From Hoylesella shahii DSM 15611 = JCM 12083 (GTDB lineage: Bacteria > Bacteroidota > Bacteroidia > Bacteroidales > Bacteroidaceae), in NCBI RefSeq assembly GCF_000613445.1, contig NZ_BAIZ01000012.1, positions 1 through 64,000 on the forward strand: a stretch of 64,000 nt of DNA. The letters run 5' to 3'. Below are positions 29,344-39,232 of the stretch, piece after piece. A model generated the notes under the pieces. It was not told where the DNA came from. It did no database searches and saw only the letters and a program-made list of their open reading frames with translations. Numbering within the stretch: the stretch's first letter is position 1; each line of letters opens with the position of its first letter. A program made the position numbers and the translations under genes.

Positions 29344-30165
29344 TTATTTGTCAAACTCTTCTTTCAAACATGCAGTAAAAGACGTGTCGAGTTTCGTTGG
29401 TTTACCACTAGCATCGAAGTGTTGCGGCTTTGCACCCGTCAGTCGATAGAAAAACTCATCTAAGTCTTTGCTCAACAACGAAAGCATATTGGCCATTTCT
29501 TTTGCACTGCATCTCCTGTATTTCTTCGTTTTGAGAGCGATGGGATATTTTACTTCGTTCGTCATTCCTACACCTTCATAGCAGAATTGATTGAGGCTAT
29601 CGGCGGCGAACAAAATCAGTCCTGGCAGTCCGCAAAGTTTCCATGGTCCTTCGCTAATGGGAATGTCGGGTGTATAAAATGCACGCCATGTTCGTCCGCG
29701 ATAAGTGGTAGTGGCCTCGAAACATTTATAACCCAGTATGGTGGTGTCTTTGTTGGTGAGTTTCCAGCTGAATTTGGGCATGTTTTCTTCATACAAAAGC
29801 GTTTCAACAACCTGTTCGGTCACCGTTACTTTGCCTTTGTCGGGGAAGTTTTTAAGTACGCTGGTGCTTTCTCCCAAACCTGTTAGCCCTTCCTTTTTCT
29901 TTTCTGCACGTATCTCATAGGCATTGCACCCACGTCGTTGCATGCTGTCTGTTATCTCTTGTGCACGTTCAAAATCACGATTGTAGAAACGCGAACTTTG
30001 GCCTGCGATATCTAAAATGCAAAGCGTTTGCGACTTGTCTTTTATTTCTTGATAGTGTTGATAGCTAAGCCGATAGGTGATAGATACGCCCTTTTCGGTC
30101 TGTGCACAGGCGGTTGTTGCACAGACGATGCTCGTAAGAGCCATGATAAATACCTTAGTTTTCAT
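29344..30165 (-). CDS. GLPGLI family secreted protein (copy 2)
   Basis: 273 residues. Signal MKTKVFIMALTSIVCATTACAQ. It contains the actual family signature in GPWKLCGLPGLILFAADSLN (about residue 190), preceded by TTILGYKCFEATTTYRGRTW and AFYTPDIPISEG. The C-terminal region FFYRLTGAKPQHFDASGK is outside the family core. Role unknown. It lies directly upstream of the barrel gene (7-nt gap) and downstream of two tandem small secreted proteins on the same strand. In copy 1 of this pair the gene order is reversed. Confidence 0.92.
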   Translation of the reverse strand: MKTKVFIMALTSIVCATTACAQTEKGVSITYRLSYQHYQEIKDKSQTLCILDIAGQSSRFYNRDFERAQEITDSMQRRGCNAYEIRAEKKKEGLTGLGESTSVLKNFPDKGKVTVTEQVVETLLYEENMPKFSWKLTNKDTTILGYKCFEATTTYRGRTWRAFYTPDIPISEGPWKLCGLPGLILFAADSLNQFCYEGVGMTNEVKYPIALKTKKYRRCSAKEMANMLSLLSKDLDEFFYRLTGAKPQHFDASGKPTKLDTSFTACLKEEFDK

Positions 30166-30182
30166 GTCTGTTTGGTTTTAAT

Positions 30183-30208
30183 GGTTGCCCAATTTTACTT
30201 GGGCAACC
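30183..30208 (-). other. Hairpin between small secreted protein and GLPGLI gene
   Basis: A perfect 10-bp stem GGTTGCCCAA / TTGGGCAACC with a six-base loop, in a 49-nt gap, not followed by a U-run. It could set the ratio of the small proteins to the downstream GLPGLI-barrel genes. Confidence 0.55.
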
Positions 30209-30214
30209 TGTTAT

Positions 30215-30442
30215 TTAGCATTCTTTATGCGTACGCAATGAGTCGAGTTCTTGAAGTTTTCTTCTCATTTCTAATATATCTTCATACGAGTCTATGTATG
30301 CATTAACCAGTTCTTGGGGAATATCTGCTGGGAGTTTATGAAGTTTACCATCCGATGTTATTACTGCTTGCCAATTAAGGGCGTAAGAGGGTGCAGCAAA
30401 CAATGAAAGGAACAAACCTAAGATAATAATAAATCTTTTCAT
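30215..30442 (-). CDS. Small secreted protein, paralogue B, unknown function
   Basis: 75 residues with a signal peptide (MKRFIIILGLFLSLFAAPSYA). The mature part of about 54 residues reads QAVITSDGKLHKLPADIPQE then LVNAYIDSYEDILEMRRKL, and the protein ends in Cys (RTHKEC). It is clearly homologous to the next gene upstream (shared VI-SDG, LPAD-PQE-VN-YID-YED), so this is a tandem duplication of an undescribed small secreted family. It begins 20 nt after that gene ends. No lipobox. A codon-level duplicate with conserved motifs argues strongly that both are real. Confidence 0.75.
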   Translation of the reverse strand: MKRFIIILGLFLSLFAAPSYALNWQAVITSDGKLHKLPADIPQELVNAYIDSYEDILEMRRKLQELDSLRTHKEC

Positions 30443-30461
30443 TCGTTTTCTGTTTTGGGGT

Positions 30462-30698
30462 TTAACAATAGTAAGGCTTAGGAGTTGAATCATAGATTCT
30501 CTTAGCATCAAGATAGTCCTCGTAAGTATCGATATACCAGTTTACGAACTCTTGTGGCCAATCAGCAGGTAGGTATCCTCGACGACCATCACTAAAAATA
30601 ACAACCTGAAAAGGTGCGTCACCTCGTGCAGCTTTAGCTGTTAACGGTGAGGATAGACCTGTTGCAACAAGTGCAAATATAATAAATAACTTTTTCAT
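30462..30698 (-). CDS. Small secreted protein, paralogue A, unknown function
   Basis: 78 residues. Signal MKKLFIIFALVATGLSSPLT followed by AKA. The mature part QVVIFSDGRRGYLPADWPQE then FVNWYIDTYEDYLDAKRIY ends in KPYYC. It shares a core of about 30 residues with paralogue B downstream, and both carry a C-terminal cysteine. It is the first gene of a probable four-gene run: small A, small B, GLPGLI, barrel. No clear promoter box was found upstream. Confidence 0.75.
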   Translation of the reverse strand: MKKLFIIFALVATGLSSPLTAKAARGDAPFQVVIFSDGRRGYLPADWPQEFVNWYIDTYEDYLDAKRIYDSTPKPYYC

Positions 30699-32075
30699 TT
30701 TCTTTTTTGGTTGATTTAAATGTGCAGGTTTTTAAATGTCTTATTAGTGTGTGGCCAATTATTTCGGCCGTAAATGATGTTTGATTTAAGCCGGTGTCTG
30801 TGTTAAGTTTGTTGCTATTTGCGTTTGTCTTCTAAGCTGGCTGGACTTATTTTAAGTAAGACAATCAGCAAACGCATTAAAGTTTTATTAAATTGGCAGA
30901 TTGAAATTGTCAGTCTTTATTTCGACCGCTGAGAGATACCTATCTCTTAACAATAATTTCGTGATATTTTTGTCTGCCGAAGTTGGTGTTTAGTGAATAA
31001 TGTTTTTTTCGCTTGCGTGATACTCAAAGCTTGCGTGACAAGCTGACATGGGCGCATCAAAAAGCTGAAAGCGCATGGTGGTAATGTAAGTAATGCCTAT
31101 ATTAGAGTAACTTTTACAAGTCTATTTCTCTTAATGGTGAAAATTATCCTACTCATGCGATTCAAATTTGGTTATATCATTGTGTCTACATCACATTGTT
31201 CATGGCAATATTTTAATTGTCCACTTACATTTGCAATTTTACAACTTTTATTTTACATAGCCTAATGAAAAGGAGGCAATTTGACATTGAATAACGTTTT
31301 AGGGGGGGGGTATTTGTGTTATTTTAACAGAGAATTGGTCTTATGCCCGTATTTGCAAGAGGTTTACCAACAATACACAACGATTGACAAGGGGGCGGGC
31401 GCAAGTACTTGTTTCATCGTTATGGTATCTGTCACTCGCTTACCTAAAGAGCCAAGGCGGATAGATATTCTAAGTGAATCCTTATCCCGAACTGGCGTAC
31501 TTGTTGCGTATGCAAGGTTCGGCTGCACCTTCCATTCGTCAGAGGTGTTGATGTGCAGAAATCGATTGCGAGGGTACCACTTCCCCCCTAATAGCAGATT
31601 TCGGAAGAAACGTTCAAGATATACCGCCGTAGTTCGCGTATTTCTCTCGCGCATACGCGCGCGTATTATATATAATGGTGTTTGGGGGTAACGAGTGCTA
31701 GGCATGTTTGGTTCTTCGTCCCTCATGTTTCTTGCCCTATTTTTAGCTTAATAGGCTTTAAAGTCGGTGGCGTTAACCTGGAGAAGGGGATGTGTTGTGG
31801 CGACTACTAAGTAGGATAGTAAACTGATACGGTGGGTGAGAGGGGGAAATATGTAGCGCGCGACAGGCGGTTTAGTGGTGCAGGCAACGATCCGTTAGCT
31901 TTCGGTTTATGGTGTTTAAGGGCCTTGGTGTGTGCTGGCGTTAACAACTATAAGTACTAAAGGTCTGTTCTAAAAGCGCAGAAACATCTCATTTTTATTA
32001 AACAATGCAAAAATATATGGTGTATTACGAAAAAAGGTTGTAACTTTAACCCATAATTGCCTAAACTTCTTATTA
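30699..32075. other. 1.4-kb region without a supported gene
   Basis: Contains a possible plus-strand -7 box TACATTTG (31226-31233), a run of nine G (31302-31310), and two antisense-overlapping open frames (31281-31691 plus, 31364-31726 minus) neither of which I can support. The motif CGCGCGTATTATATA lies at 31656-31670. TAACTTTA at 32041-32048, 28 nt before the fucosidase ATG, is a weak promoter candidate. Confidence 0.5.
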
Positions 32076-33943
32076 ATGCTAAAGGGAAAAAACAAATTTG
32101 CAGCCATAGCTTTGGCTTTGGCGATGACTTGTGGGGCAAGCGCACAACGAAAAGTGAGTGCGCCAGCACCTTGTGGACCAGTGCCTAACGCCAACCAATT
32201 GCGCTGGCATAAACTCGAAACGTATGCTTTTTTGCATTATTCGCTTAATACCTACACCGATCAAGAGTGGGGATTTGGCGATGAAGACACGAATTTATTC
32301 AATCCGTCTGACTTAGATGCACGTCAATGGGCACGAACATGTAAAGAGGCTGGCATGAAAGGTATTATCCTTACGGCTAAGCACCATTGTGGTTTCTGTT
32401 TGTGGCCTTCTAAATACACCGAGTTCTCGGTGAAAAATGCGCCGTGGAAAAACGGTAAGGGTGATGTGGTGCGCGAATTGGCCGATGCTTGTAAAGAGTA
32501 TGGCCTGAAATTCGCCGTGTATCTCTCGCCCTGGGACCGCAATCACCCTGAATATGGACGCCCCGAATATGTTACTTATTTCCGTAATCAACTCGAAGAA
32601 CTGCTCACCCAATATGGCGAAATGTTCGAAGTGTGGTTCGACGGAGCTAATGGTGGTACAGGATATTATGGTGGAGCAAACGAGGCTCGCAAGATTGATG
32701 GCGCCACATATTATGATTGGCCCAAAACGTTTGAGATGATACACAAATGGCAACCCAAACTGGCCATCTGGGGCGACCGTGCTGAGCTGCGCTGGATTGG
32801 TACGGAGAAGGGTTACGCCGGATTGACAAACTGGTGTACGATAGACTACGCGTTTAATATGCCGCAAGACACTTTGATGCACGGGCAGGAGAATGGTAAG
32901 CACTGGTCGCCAGGAGAGTGCGACACGTCTATTCGTCCAGGATGGTTCTATCACGACAACGAAGACTCGAAAGTAAAGAGCGTTCGCAAGCTGGTAGACA
33001 CCTATTACGAGTCGGTGGGTCGCAATGCATCGTTGCTACTTAACTTCCCCATTACGCGCGAAGGTCGCATTCATCCCATCGACTCGGCTCATGCTGTGGC
33101 CATGGCGCGCGTTATCAAGGCCGAATTGAAAGACAACCTTGCCACTAAAGCAAGCATAAAGGCTTCGCAAGTGCGCGGTGGTAGTGCCGAATATAATGCA
33201 AAAAAGGCCATCGACAACAGCACCGAAACCTACTGGGCCACCAACGATGGCGTTACACGTGCATCGCTAACGCTCAACTTTAAACGCCCAACAGACATCA
33301 ATCGCTTTATGGCGCAAGAGTATATCGCACTGGGACAACGTGTGAAAAGCTTCTCGCTCGAAGCATTGGTGAATGGCAAATGGGTGCAACTGCGCGACCA
33401 ACGTGCGCCCGAAGGTAAAACGGGCTTAACCACCATTGGCTATAAGCGCATTGTTTGTTTCCCCACGGTGAAGGCTACAAGTCTGCGTTTCACCATCAAT
33501 AGCGCAAAAGCTTGTCCGCTGATTAGCAACATTGGCGTGTATTGCGCACCTGCATTGCCCGAAGATGCCGTGCAACTGCCTGCTTCGGTGCTAGCAAAGG
33601 CAAACGAGAAATTGCCCGAACCCGAACCCGTTACCTTGGCTTTGGGCGAAGATGGACCGAAAGCTGTGGACATCGACCTGCAAGAAGCACGCGTGTACCA
33701 TAGTCTTACCTATGTTCCCAAAGAGGGTACGAAAGACGGATTGGTGCTTAACTATGAGATATATGCATCAGACGACCTCGTTACGTGGAAGCGTTGGTTG
33801 GGTGGAGAGTTCTCTAACATCGAGAATAACCCGTGGCCCAGACCGTGAAGTTGCCCGCAATCAAAACACGTTATCTCAAACTGGTGGCCACTCGCTTGCT
33901 TAAAGGCGACAAGATGGCGTGGCAACAGATTATTGTTAGATAG
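32076..33943 (+). CDS. GH29 alpha-L-fucosidase with C-terminal F5/8-type domain, one apparent frameshift
   Basis: About 622 residues. Signal MLKGKNKFAAIALALAMTCG then ASAQ. The GH29 barrel (residues 40-350) includes LTAKHHCGFCLWPSKYTEFS, FAVYLSPWDRNHPEYG and the nucleophile region EVWFDGANGGTGYYGG. An F5/8 discoidin-like domain follows (about 365-490, STETYWATNDG...). The short active-site layout suggests the alpha-1,3/4 type. The frame breaks near 33832: adding one G in CCCG(G)TGG gives ENNPVAQTVKLPAIKTRYL and a stop at 33943. First gene of the glycan cluster; would remove fucose from host glycan antennae. Confidence 0.92.
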
Positions 33944-33982
33944 GAACAGCCTTAGAGCCAATCCCTAACCAGCCTCAGTACC

Positions 33983-34246
33983 AACTGGCCTCACCCCCTA
34001 ACCCCAATCGGCCTCACCCCCAACCCCTCTCCAAGGGAGAGGGGCGTAATATGCAATGCGACAGCAAGGCAAACAAAGGCAACAACGAATGTCTTAACAA
34101 AGGCATAAGGCCGACAACGAATGGCTTAGCAAGGCCATAAAGATAACAACGAATGTCTTAACAAAGCAAATATAAAAGCAACAACTCAACCCAACAAGGC
34201 ATACCACTCCCCTCTCCCTTGGAGAGGGGTTGGGGGTGAGGCCAGT
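33983..34246. repeat. Paired REP-like element, copy 2
   Basis: Left arm around 33983-34045 (with a partial duplication of the CCTCACCCCC edge) and inverted right arm 34207-34246. The loop has internal repeats of AACGAATGTCTTAACAAAG. It fills the fucosidase-MFS gap. Confidence 0.9.
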
Positions 34247-34277
34247 TATGAGTGATACTCCTTAATTAAATAAGAAC

Positions 34278-35598
34278 ATGCAACAAACAAATTCAGAAAC
34301 CAACGTTAGTAGGCAAAACCCCATAACATGGGTGCCCTCGGTGTACTTTGCCATGGGTTTGCCATTCGTGGTTCTTAACATGGTGGCAGTACTAATGTTT
34401 AAAGGTTTGGGTGTTAAAGACAGTCAAATAACATTTTGGACATCGCTCATCATGATGCCCTGGACCTTCAAATTCTTATGGAGTCCATTCTTGGAACTCT
34501 ATCGTAGCAAGAAATTCTTCGTCGTAACCACCCAGTTGGTTACGGGGGCAGGTTTCGCGCTTGTGGGTCTTGCACTCAATTTACCCCATTATTTCACCGT
34601 GTGTATAGCGCTAATGGCCCTCATCGCTTTTAGTGGAGCCACCCACGATATTGCCACAGACGGCGTTTACATGGCCGAATTGAGCAAAGAAGACCAAGCC
34701 CGCTTTATTGGTTGGCAAGGTGCATTCTACAATATAGCCAAGATTGTGGCTTCGGGTGGATTGGTTTGGTTGGCCGGTTGGCTACTCAAACACTACGGAG
34801 GCGTGAAAGGCGCACCAGAAGACGTGATGCATCACGCCGCTGCACAAGCCTGGATGGTGGTGATGGTGGCCCTTGGTGTGCTGATGCTTCTTTTGGGTTT
34901 CTACCACATGCGCATGCTCCTCAAGGCGGAAAGCGTACCGAAAAAAGCATGACAGCCGCCGAAACACTCGACGAACTGGTGCGTGTGCTGGGCGATTTCT
35001 TCAAAAAGCGCCACATCTTTTATTATATCGCCTTCATCATTCTCTATCGTTTTGCCGAGGGATTTGTGATGAAAGTGGTGCCACTATTCCTCAAAGCTGG
35101 TCGCGAAGTGGGCGGTTTAGGACTGAGTGAAGAAGAAATAGGACTGTATTATGGCACGTTTGGCGCGGCTGCTTCGTGCTTGGTTCGATATTGGCAGGCT
35201 ATTACATCTCGCACTTCGGATTAAAACGCACGTTGTTCTCGCTGTGTTGCGTGTTCAACTTACCCTTTGTGGCCTACACATTGCTGTCGTGGTATCAACC
35301 CGAAAACGGCATATTCATAGGCGAAGCCATTATTTTAGAATACTTCGGTTATGGTTTTGGCTTCGTGGGATTAACCCTTTTCATGATGCAACAGATAGCA
35401 CCAGGCAAGCATCAAATGGCACATTACGCTTTTGCATCGGGCATAATGAACCTCGGTGTGATGTTGCCAGGTATGGCCAGTGGTGCGTTTAGCGATTGGC
35501 TGGGCTACAAATATTTCTTCATTTTCACCCTCGTGGCCACCATTCCCGCATTCCTCATCACCTATTTTGTGCCGTTTACGTACGAGGATAAGAAATAA
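34278..35598 (+). CDS. MFS sugar transporter, two apparent frameshifts
   Basis: About 440 residues after repair, twelve probable membrane helices, AmpG/NanT-like MFS. N-terminal WVPSVYFAMGLPFVVLNMVA, the DG motif in ATHDIATDGVYMAEL, and a C-terminal half with ILYRFAEGFVMKVVPLFLK. The frame breaks near 34928 (AAGGC(C)GGAAAG joins LLKA to GGKRTEK) and near 35180 (GCTGC(N)TTCGTG joins GAAA to FVLGSILAG). Directly before a GH130 phosphorylase, as in Bacteroides loci that import mannosyl-GlcNAc. It probably brings the trimmed disaccharide into the cytoplasm. Substrate inferred from context. Confidence 0.85.
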
Positions 35599-35602
35599 AA
35601 AA

Positions 35603-35763
35603 GCCTCACCCCCAGCCCCTCTCCAAGGGAGAGGGGAGTAATATGCAGGGTTACAACAAAACAATATAATAACATTTGCAAAGCCAAACAGCAACCATAA
35701 ACAAAGCAACAACAAGGCATATCACTCCCCGCTCCCCTTGGAGAGGGGCAGGGGGTGAGGCCG
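35603..35763. repeat. Paired REP-like element, copy 3
   Basis: Left arm begins 4 nt after the MFS stop; inverted right arm at 35725-35763. Same inner palindrome and CCTCACCCCC edges as the other copies. The loop is rich in CAACAA. Confidence 0.9.
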
Positions 35764-35846
35764 TAAAATAAATTACCCATAATTCCCAAGTCCTCTTGTC
35801 GCGCCACAGCTGCAAACCAAGGAGCGAAAAGAGGCAACATAAAGAT

Positions 35847-36821
35847 ATGAAAGAACTAAAAGACATCATGCCCTGGGAAGAACGTCCCACTGGTTGCGCC
35901 GATGTAATGTGGCGTTATTCAAAGAATCCCGTTATCGGACGTTACCACATCCCTACATCAAACAGTATCTTCAACAGTGCCGTAGTACCCTTTGAAGACG
36001 GTTTTGCTGGCGTTTTCCGTTGCGACAACAAGGCCGTACAGATGAATATCTTTGCCGGATTTAGTAAGGATGGTATCAACTGGGACATCAATCACGAACC
36101 CATCGTGTTCGAAGCTGGTAACACGCAAATGATAGAGTCGGAATATAAGTACGACCCACGCGTTACTTGGATTGACGACCGTTATTGGATTACCTGGTGC
36201 AACGGCTATCATGGTCCTACAATCGGCATCGCTTACACCTTCGACTTCAAGCGCTTCTACCAGTGCGAGAACGCTTTCTTGCCCTTTAACCGCAATGGCG
36301 TGCTCTTCCCACAGAAGATTAACGGCAAGTTTGCTATGCTTTCGCGCCCTAGCGACAACGGACATACGCCTTTTGGCGACATCTATCTAAGCTATAGCCC
36401 TGATATGAAGTACTGGGGCGAACATCGTTGCGTGATGAAAGTAACTCCTTTCCCCGAAAGCGCATGGCAATGCACTAAGATTGGTGCAGGCTCTGTGCCT
36501 TTCCTCACCGAAGAGGGTTGGCTGATGTTCTACCACGGCGTTATTACCACATGCAACGGTTTCCGTTACTCGATGGGTGCCGTATTACTTGATAAAGATA
36601 ATCCCGAACGTGTGCTTTATCGCACTCGTCCTTATCTGCTTGCGCCTGCTGCTCCCTACGAATTGCAAGGCGATGTGCCCAACGTGGTGTTCCCTTGTGC
36701 TGCACTTAGCGACGGCGAACGCGTGGCTGTGTACTATGGCGCTGCCGATACCGTGGTGGGAATGGCCTTTGGATACGTAAAAGAGATTATCGAATTTGTG
36801 AAGAATAACTCAATTGTGTAA
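35847..36821 (+). CDS. GH130 beta-1,4-mannosyl-N-acetylglucosamine phosphorylase
   Basis: 324 residues, cytoplasmic. The start [14 protein letters not shown] matches the family N-terminus. Five-bladed-propeller signatures: [92 protein letters not shown] and [14 protein letters not shown]130 members of this subgroup (known from Bacteroides thetaiotaomicron) phosphorolyse Man-beta-1,4-GlcNAc, the N-glycan core unit, into mannose 1-phosphate and GlcNAc. Its position after the MFS gene supports that role. Intact. Confidence 0.92.
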   Translation: MKELKDIMPWEERPTGCADVMWRYSKNPVIGRYHIPTSNSIFNSAVVPFEDGFAGVFRCDNKAVQMNIFAGFSKDGINWDINHEPIVFEAGNTQMIESEYKYDPRVTWIDDRYWITWCNGYHGPTIGIAYTFDFKRFYQCENAFLPFNRNGVLFPQKINGKFAMLSRPSDNGHTPFGDIYLSYSPDMKYWGEHRCVMKVTPFPESAWQCTKIGAGSVPFLTEEGWLMFYHGVITTCNGFRYSMGAVLLDKDNPERVLYRTRPYLLAPAAPYELQGDVPNVVFPCAALSDGERVAVYYGAADTVVGMAFGYVKEIIEFVKNNSIV

Positions 36822-37108
36822 GGAGTAAAGGAGTAAAGTAGTAAAGTAGTAAGTAGTAAAGTAGTAAATAGTAAAGTAGTAAATAGTAAAGTAGTAAGTA
36901 GTAAAGGAGTAAGTAGTAAAGTAGTAAGTAGTAAAGTAGTAAGTAGTAAAGGAGTAAGTAGTAAAGGAGTAAAGTAGTAAGTAGTAAAGTAGTAAGTAGT
37001 AAAGTAGTAAGGAGTAAAGTAGTAAGGAGTAAAGTAGTAAGGAGTAAGTAGTAAAGTAGTAAGGAGTAAGTAGTAAAGTAGTAAGTAATAAAGTAGTAAG
37101 GAGCTGTT
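36822..37108. repeat. GTAGTAAA / AGTAGTAAG microsatellite
   Basis: About 285 bp of degenerate 7-9-nt units (AGTAGTAA, AGGAGTAAAG, AATAGTAAAGT) begin immediately after the GH130 stop. Stop-rich in the forward frames. Same word as the palindromic tract at 13.5 kb. Confidence 0.95.
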
Positions 37109-37184
37109 TTTGAGGAGTTAAGAAGTTATGGAGTTAAGGAGTTAAGCCGTATGCGTTGTTGCAGAGGGGCGAACTTTCTCGTAA

Positions 37185-37462
37185 ACTCACTAACTCTTCA
37201 ACTCATCAACTTATAAACTGAGAAACTTATCAACTCATCAACTCGATAACTCTCCACTTCATAAACTCAATAATTTACCAACTCATCACCTTATAAACTC
37301 AATAACTTACCAACTCATCAACTTATAAACTCAATAACTTACCAACTTACCAACTCATAAACTCATCAACTCAATAACTTACCAACTTACCAACTCATAA
37401 ACTCATAAACTCAATAACTTACCAACTCATCAACTTATAAACTCAATAACTCATAAACTAAA
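37185..37462. repeat. AACTCATC / ATAAACTC octamer microsatellite
   Basis: About 280 bp of degenerate octamers (CAACTCAT, CTTATAAA, CTCAATAA, CTTACCAA) end a few bases before the GH20 ATG at 37469. Related to the tract at 24.9 kb. No promoter box is recognisable within it. Confidence 0.95.
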
Positions 37463-37468
37463 ATAGGA

Positions 37469-39097
37469 ATGAAACATCTTCTATTAGCCGCGGCCTTAAG
37501 CTTTTCGATGCTAAGCGCCCATGCAGCAGATGCCAACTACAATGTAGTGCCACTGCCCAAGAGTGTTGTGATGGTCAAAGGTCAGCCTTTTAACCTCACA
37601 AGTGCAACAACCATCGTGTACGAAGGAACTAACCCCGAGATGAAACGCAACGCACGCTTCCTCTCTGAGTACATCCAGCAGTCAACTGGTATTAAAACCA
37701 CTCTGCTAGATAAACGCGACAAGAAGGCTGCAGCCATTGTTTTGGTTATCAATCCCAAAGTGCAGGGCGACGAAGCTTATCGCCTTACCGTTAACAACAA
37801 GCAGGTAACCATCGCTGCTAGCACTCCCGCAGGCGTGTTCTATGGCATTCAAACCCTGCGTAAGTCGTTGCCCGTGCAAACCAATGGCGCCGACATCACT
37901 CTGCCTGCAGTAGATATTGCCGATGCTCCACGCTTTGGCTATCGTGGTATGATGCTTGATTGCGGTCGCCATTTCTTCCCCGTTAGCTTCGTTAAGAAGT
38001 TCATCGACATCTTGGCTATGCACAATATGAACGTGTTCCACTGGCATCTTACCGAAGACCAAGGATGGCGTTTGGAGATTAAGAGCCATCCCGAACTCAC
38101 AGCTAAATCGTCAATGCGCTCGGGAACGGTAATCGGTCATAACGCTACTGTGGATGATAGCATCCCTCATGGTGGCTTCTACACCCAACAAGAGGCTCGC
38201 GACATCGTGGAATATGCTCGTCAACGCCATATCACTGTTATCCCCGAAATAGATATGCCCGGTCACACACTGGCTGCTTTGGCTGCTTATCCCGAACTGG
38301 GTTGTACGGGTGGTCCCTACGAAGTGGGCCATCGCTGGGGCGTATATAAGGATGTTTTGTGCCTTGGTAAAGAGAGCACATACAAGTTTGTGCAAGATGT
38401 TATCGACGAAGTGGTTGACATCTTCCCCGCTAAATACTTCCATATCGGTGGCGACGAGTCGCCAACGGTGATGTGGGAAAAATGTCCTAATTGCTTGCAA
38501 AAGGCTAAAGACGAAAACACCGACATCAAACACCTGCAACAATACTTCACCAACAGAATTGAGAAGTATCTTAACAGCAAGGGTAAGAGTATTATTGGAT
38601 GGGACGAAATTCTCGAAGGCAAAATCAATCAAAGCGCCACAATCATGAGTTGGCGTGGTGTTGAACCTGGTCTTAAGGCCGCTAAGCAGGGACACGACGT
38701 GATTATGACTCCTAGCTCGCATGTTTATTTCGACCATTATCAAGCTAAAGAAACTAAGCACGAACCCGATGCAATCGGCGGATGTTCGCCTGTTGAGAAG
38801 GTTTACTCTTACGAGCCATTGCCCGAAACACTCGATGCTGAGGCTAAAAACCGCATCAAGGGTGTGCAAGCTAACCTCTGGACTGAGTACATTCCTTTCA
38901 CCACACAAGCCGAATACATGGTGCTGCCACGTATGGCCGCATTGGCTGAGGTGCAATGGACGCCTGCCGGACAGAAAAATTTCGACAACTTTAGCAAGCG
39001 CGCACTGCGCCTGAGCGACCTATACGACCGCTATGGCTATGTGTATGCTCGCCACTTGTGGAAAGAAAAGGCCATTCCCACATCGGCCCTTTGGTAA
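37469..39097 (+). CDS. GH20 beta-N-acetylhexosaminidase (copy 1)
   Basis: 542 residues, signal MKHLLLAAALSFSMLSAHAA. N-terminal GH20b domain (residues 25-150), then the catalytic TIM barrel: RYGYRG-type GYRGMMLDCGRHFF, FHWHLTEDQGWRLEIK, PEIDMPGHTLAAL, and the catalytic Asp-Glu pair in YFHIGGDESPTVMWEKC (about residue 330). MSWRGVEPGLKAAKQGHDV and the terminal LWTEYIPFTTQAEYMVLPR loop are present. Removes terminal GlcNAc or GalNAc from host glycans in the periplasm or outside. Intact, with its own terminator. Confidence 0.95.
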   Translation: MKHLLLAAALSFSMLSAHAADANYNVVPLPKSVVMVKGQPFNLTSATTIVYEGTNPEMKRNARFLSEYIQQSTGIKTTLLDKRDKKAAAIVLVINPKVQGDEAYRLTVNNKQVTIAASTPAGVFYGIQTLRKSLPVQTNGADITLPAVDIADAPRFGYRGMMLDCGRHFFPVSFVKKFIDILAMHNMNVFHWHLTEDQGWRLEIKSHPELTAKSSMRSGTVIGHNATVDDSIPHGGFYTQQEARDIVEYARQRHITVIPEIDMPGHTLAALAAYPELGCTGGPYEVGHRWGVYKDVLCLGKESTYKFVQDVIDEVVDIFPAKYFHIGGDESPTVMWEKCPNCLQKAKDENTDIKHLQQYFTNRIEKYLNSKGKSIIGWDEILEGKINQSATIMSWRGVEPGLKAAKQGHDVIMTPSSHVYFDHYQAKETKHEPDAIGGCSPVEKVYSYEPLPETLDAEAKNRIKGVQANLWTEYIPFTTQAEYMVLPRMAALAEVQWTPAGQKNFDNFSKRALRLSDLYDRYGYVYARHLWKEKAIPTSALW

Positions 39098-39109
39098 AAT
39101 ACATCGCAA

Positions 39110-39169
39110 CGGCAGTTGTCTCTCTGCTCTCCTAACCTGGGAGCAGCGAGATAACTGCCGCTTTTCTTT
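39110..39169 (+). terminator. Intrinsic terminator between the two GH20 genes
   Basis: A long imperfect stem CGGCAGTTGTCTC ... GAGATAACTGCCG with inner GCTCTCC / GGGAGC, then CTTTTCTTT. It separates the transcripts of the two hexosaminidase genes. Confidence 0.85.
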
Positions 39170-39232
39170 ATCTTATTTATTTAGCCTTGCATGTTAAGGC
39201 CCATCCCGTATCTTCTTAATAGTATCCCACAC

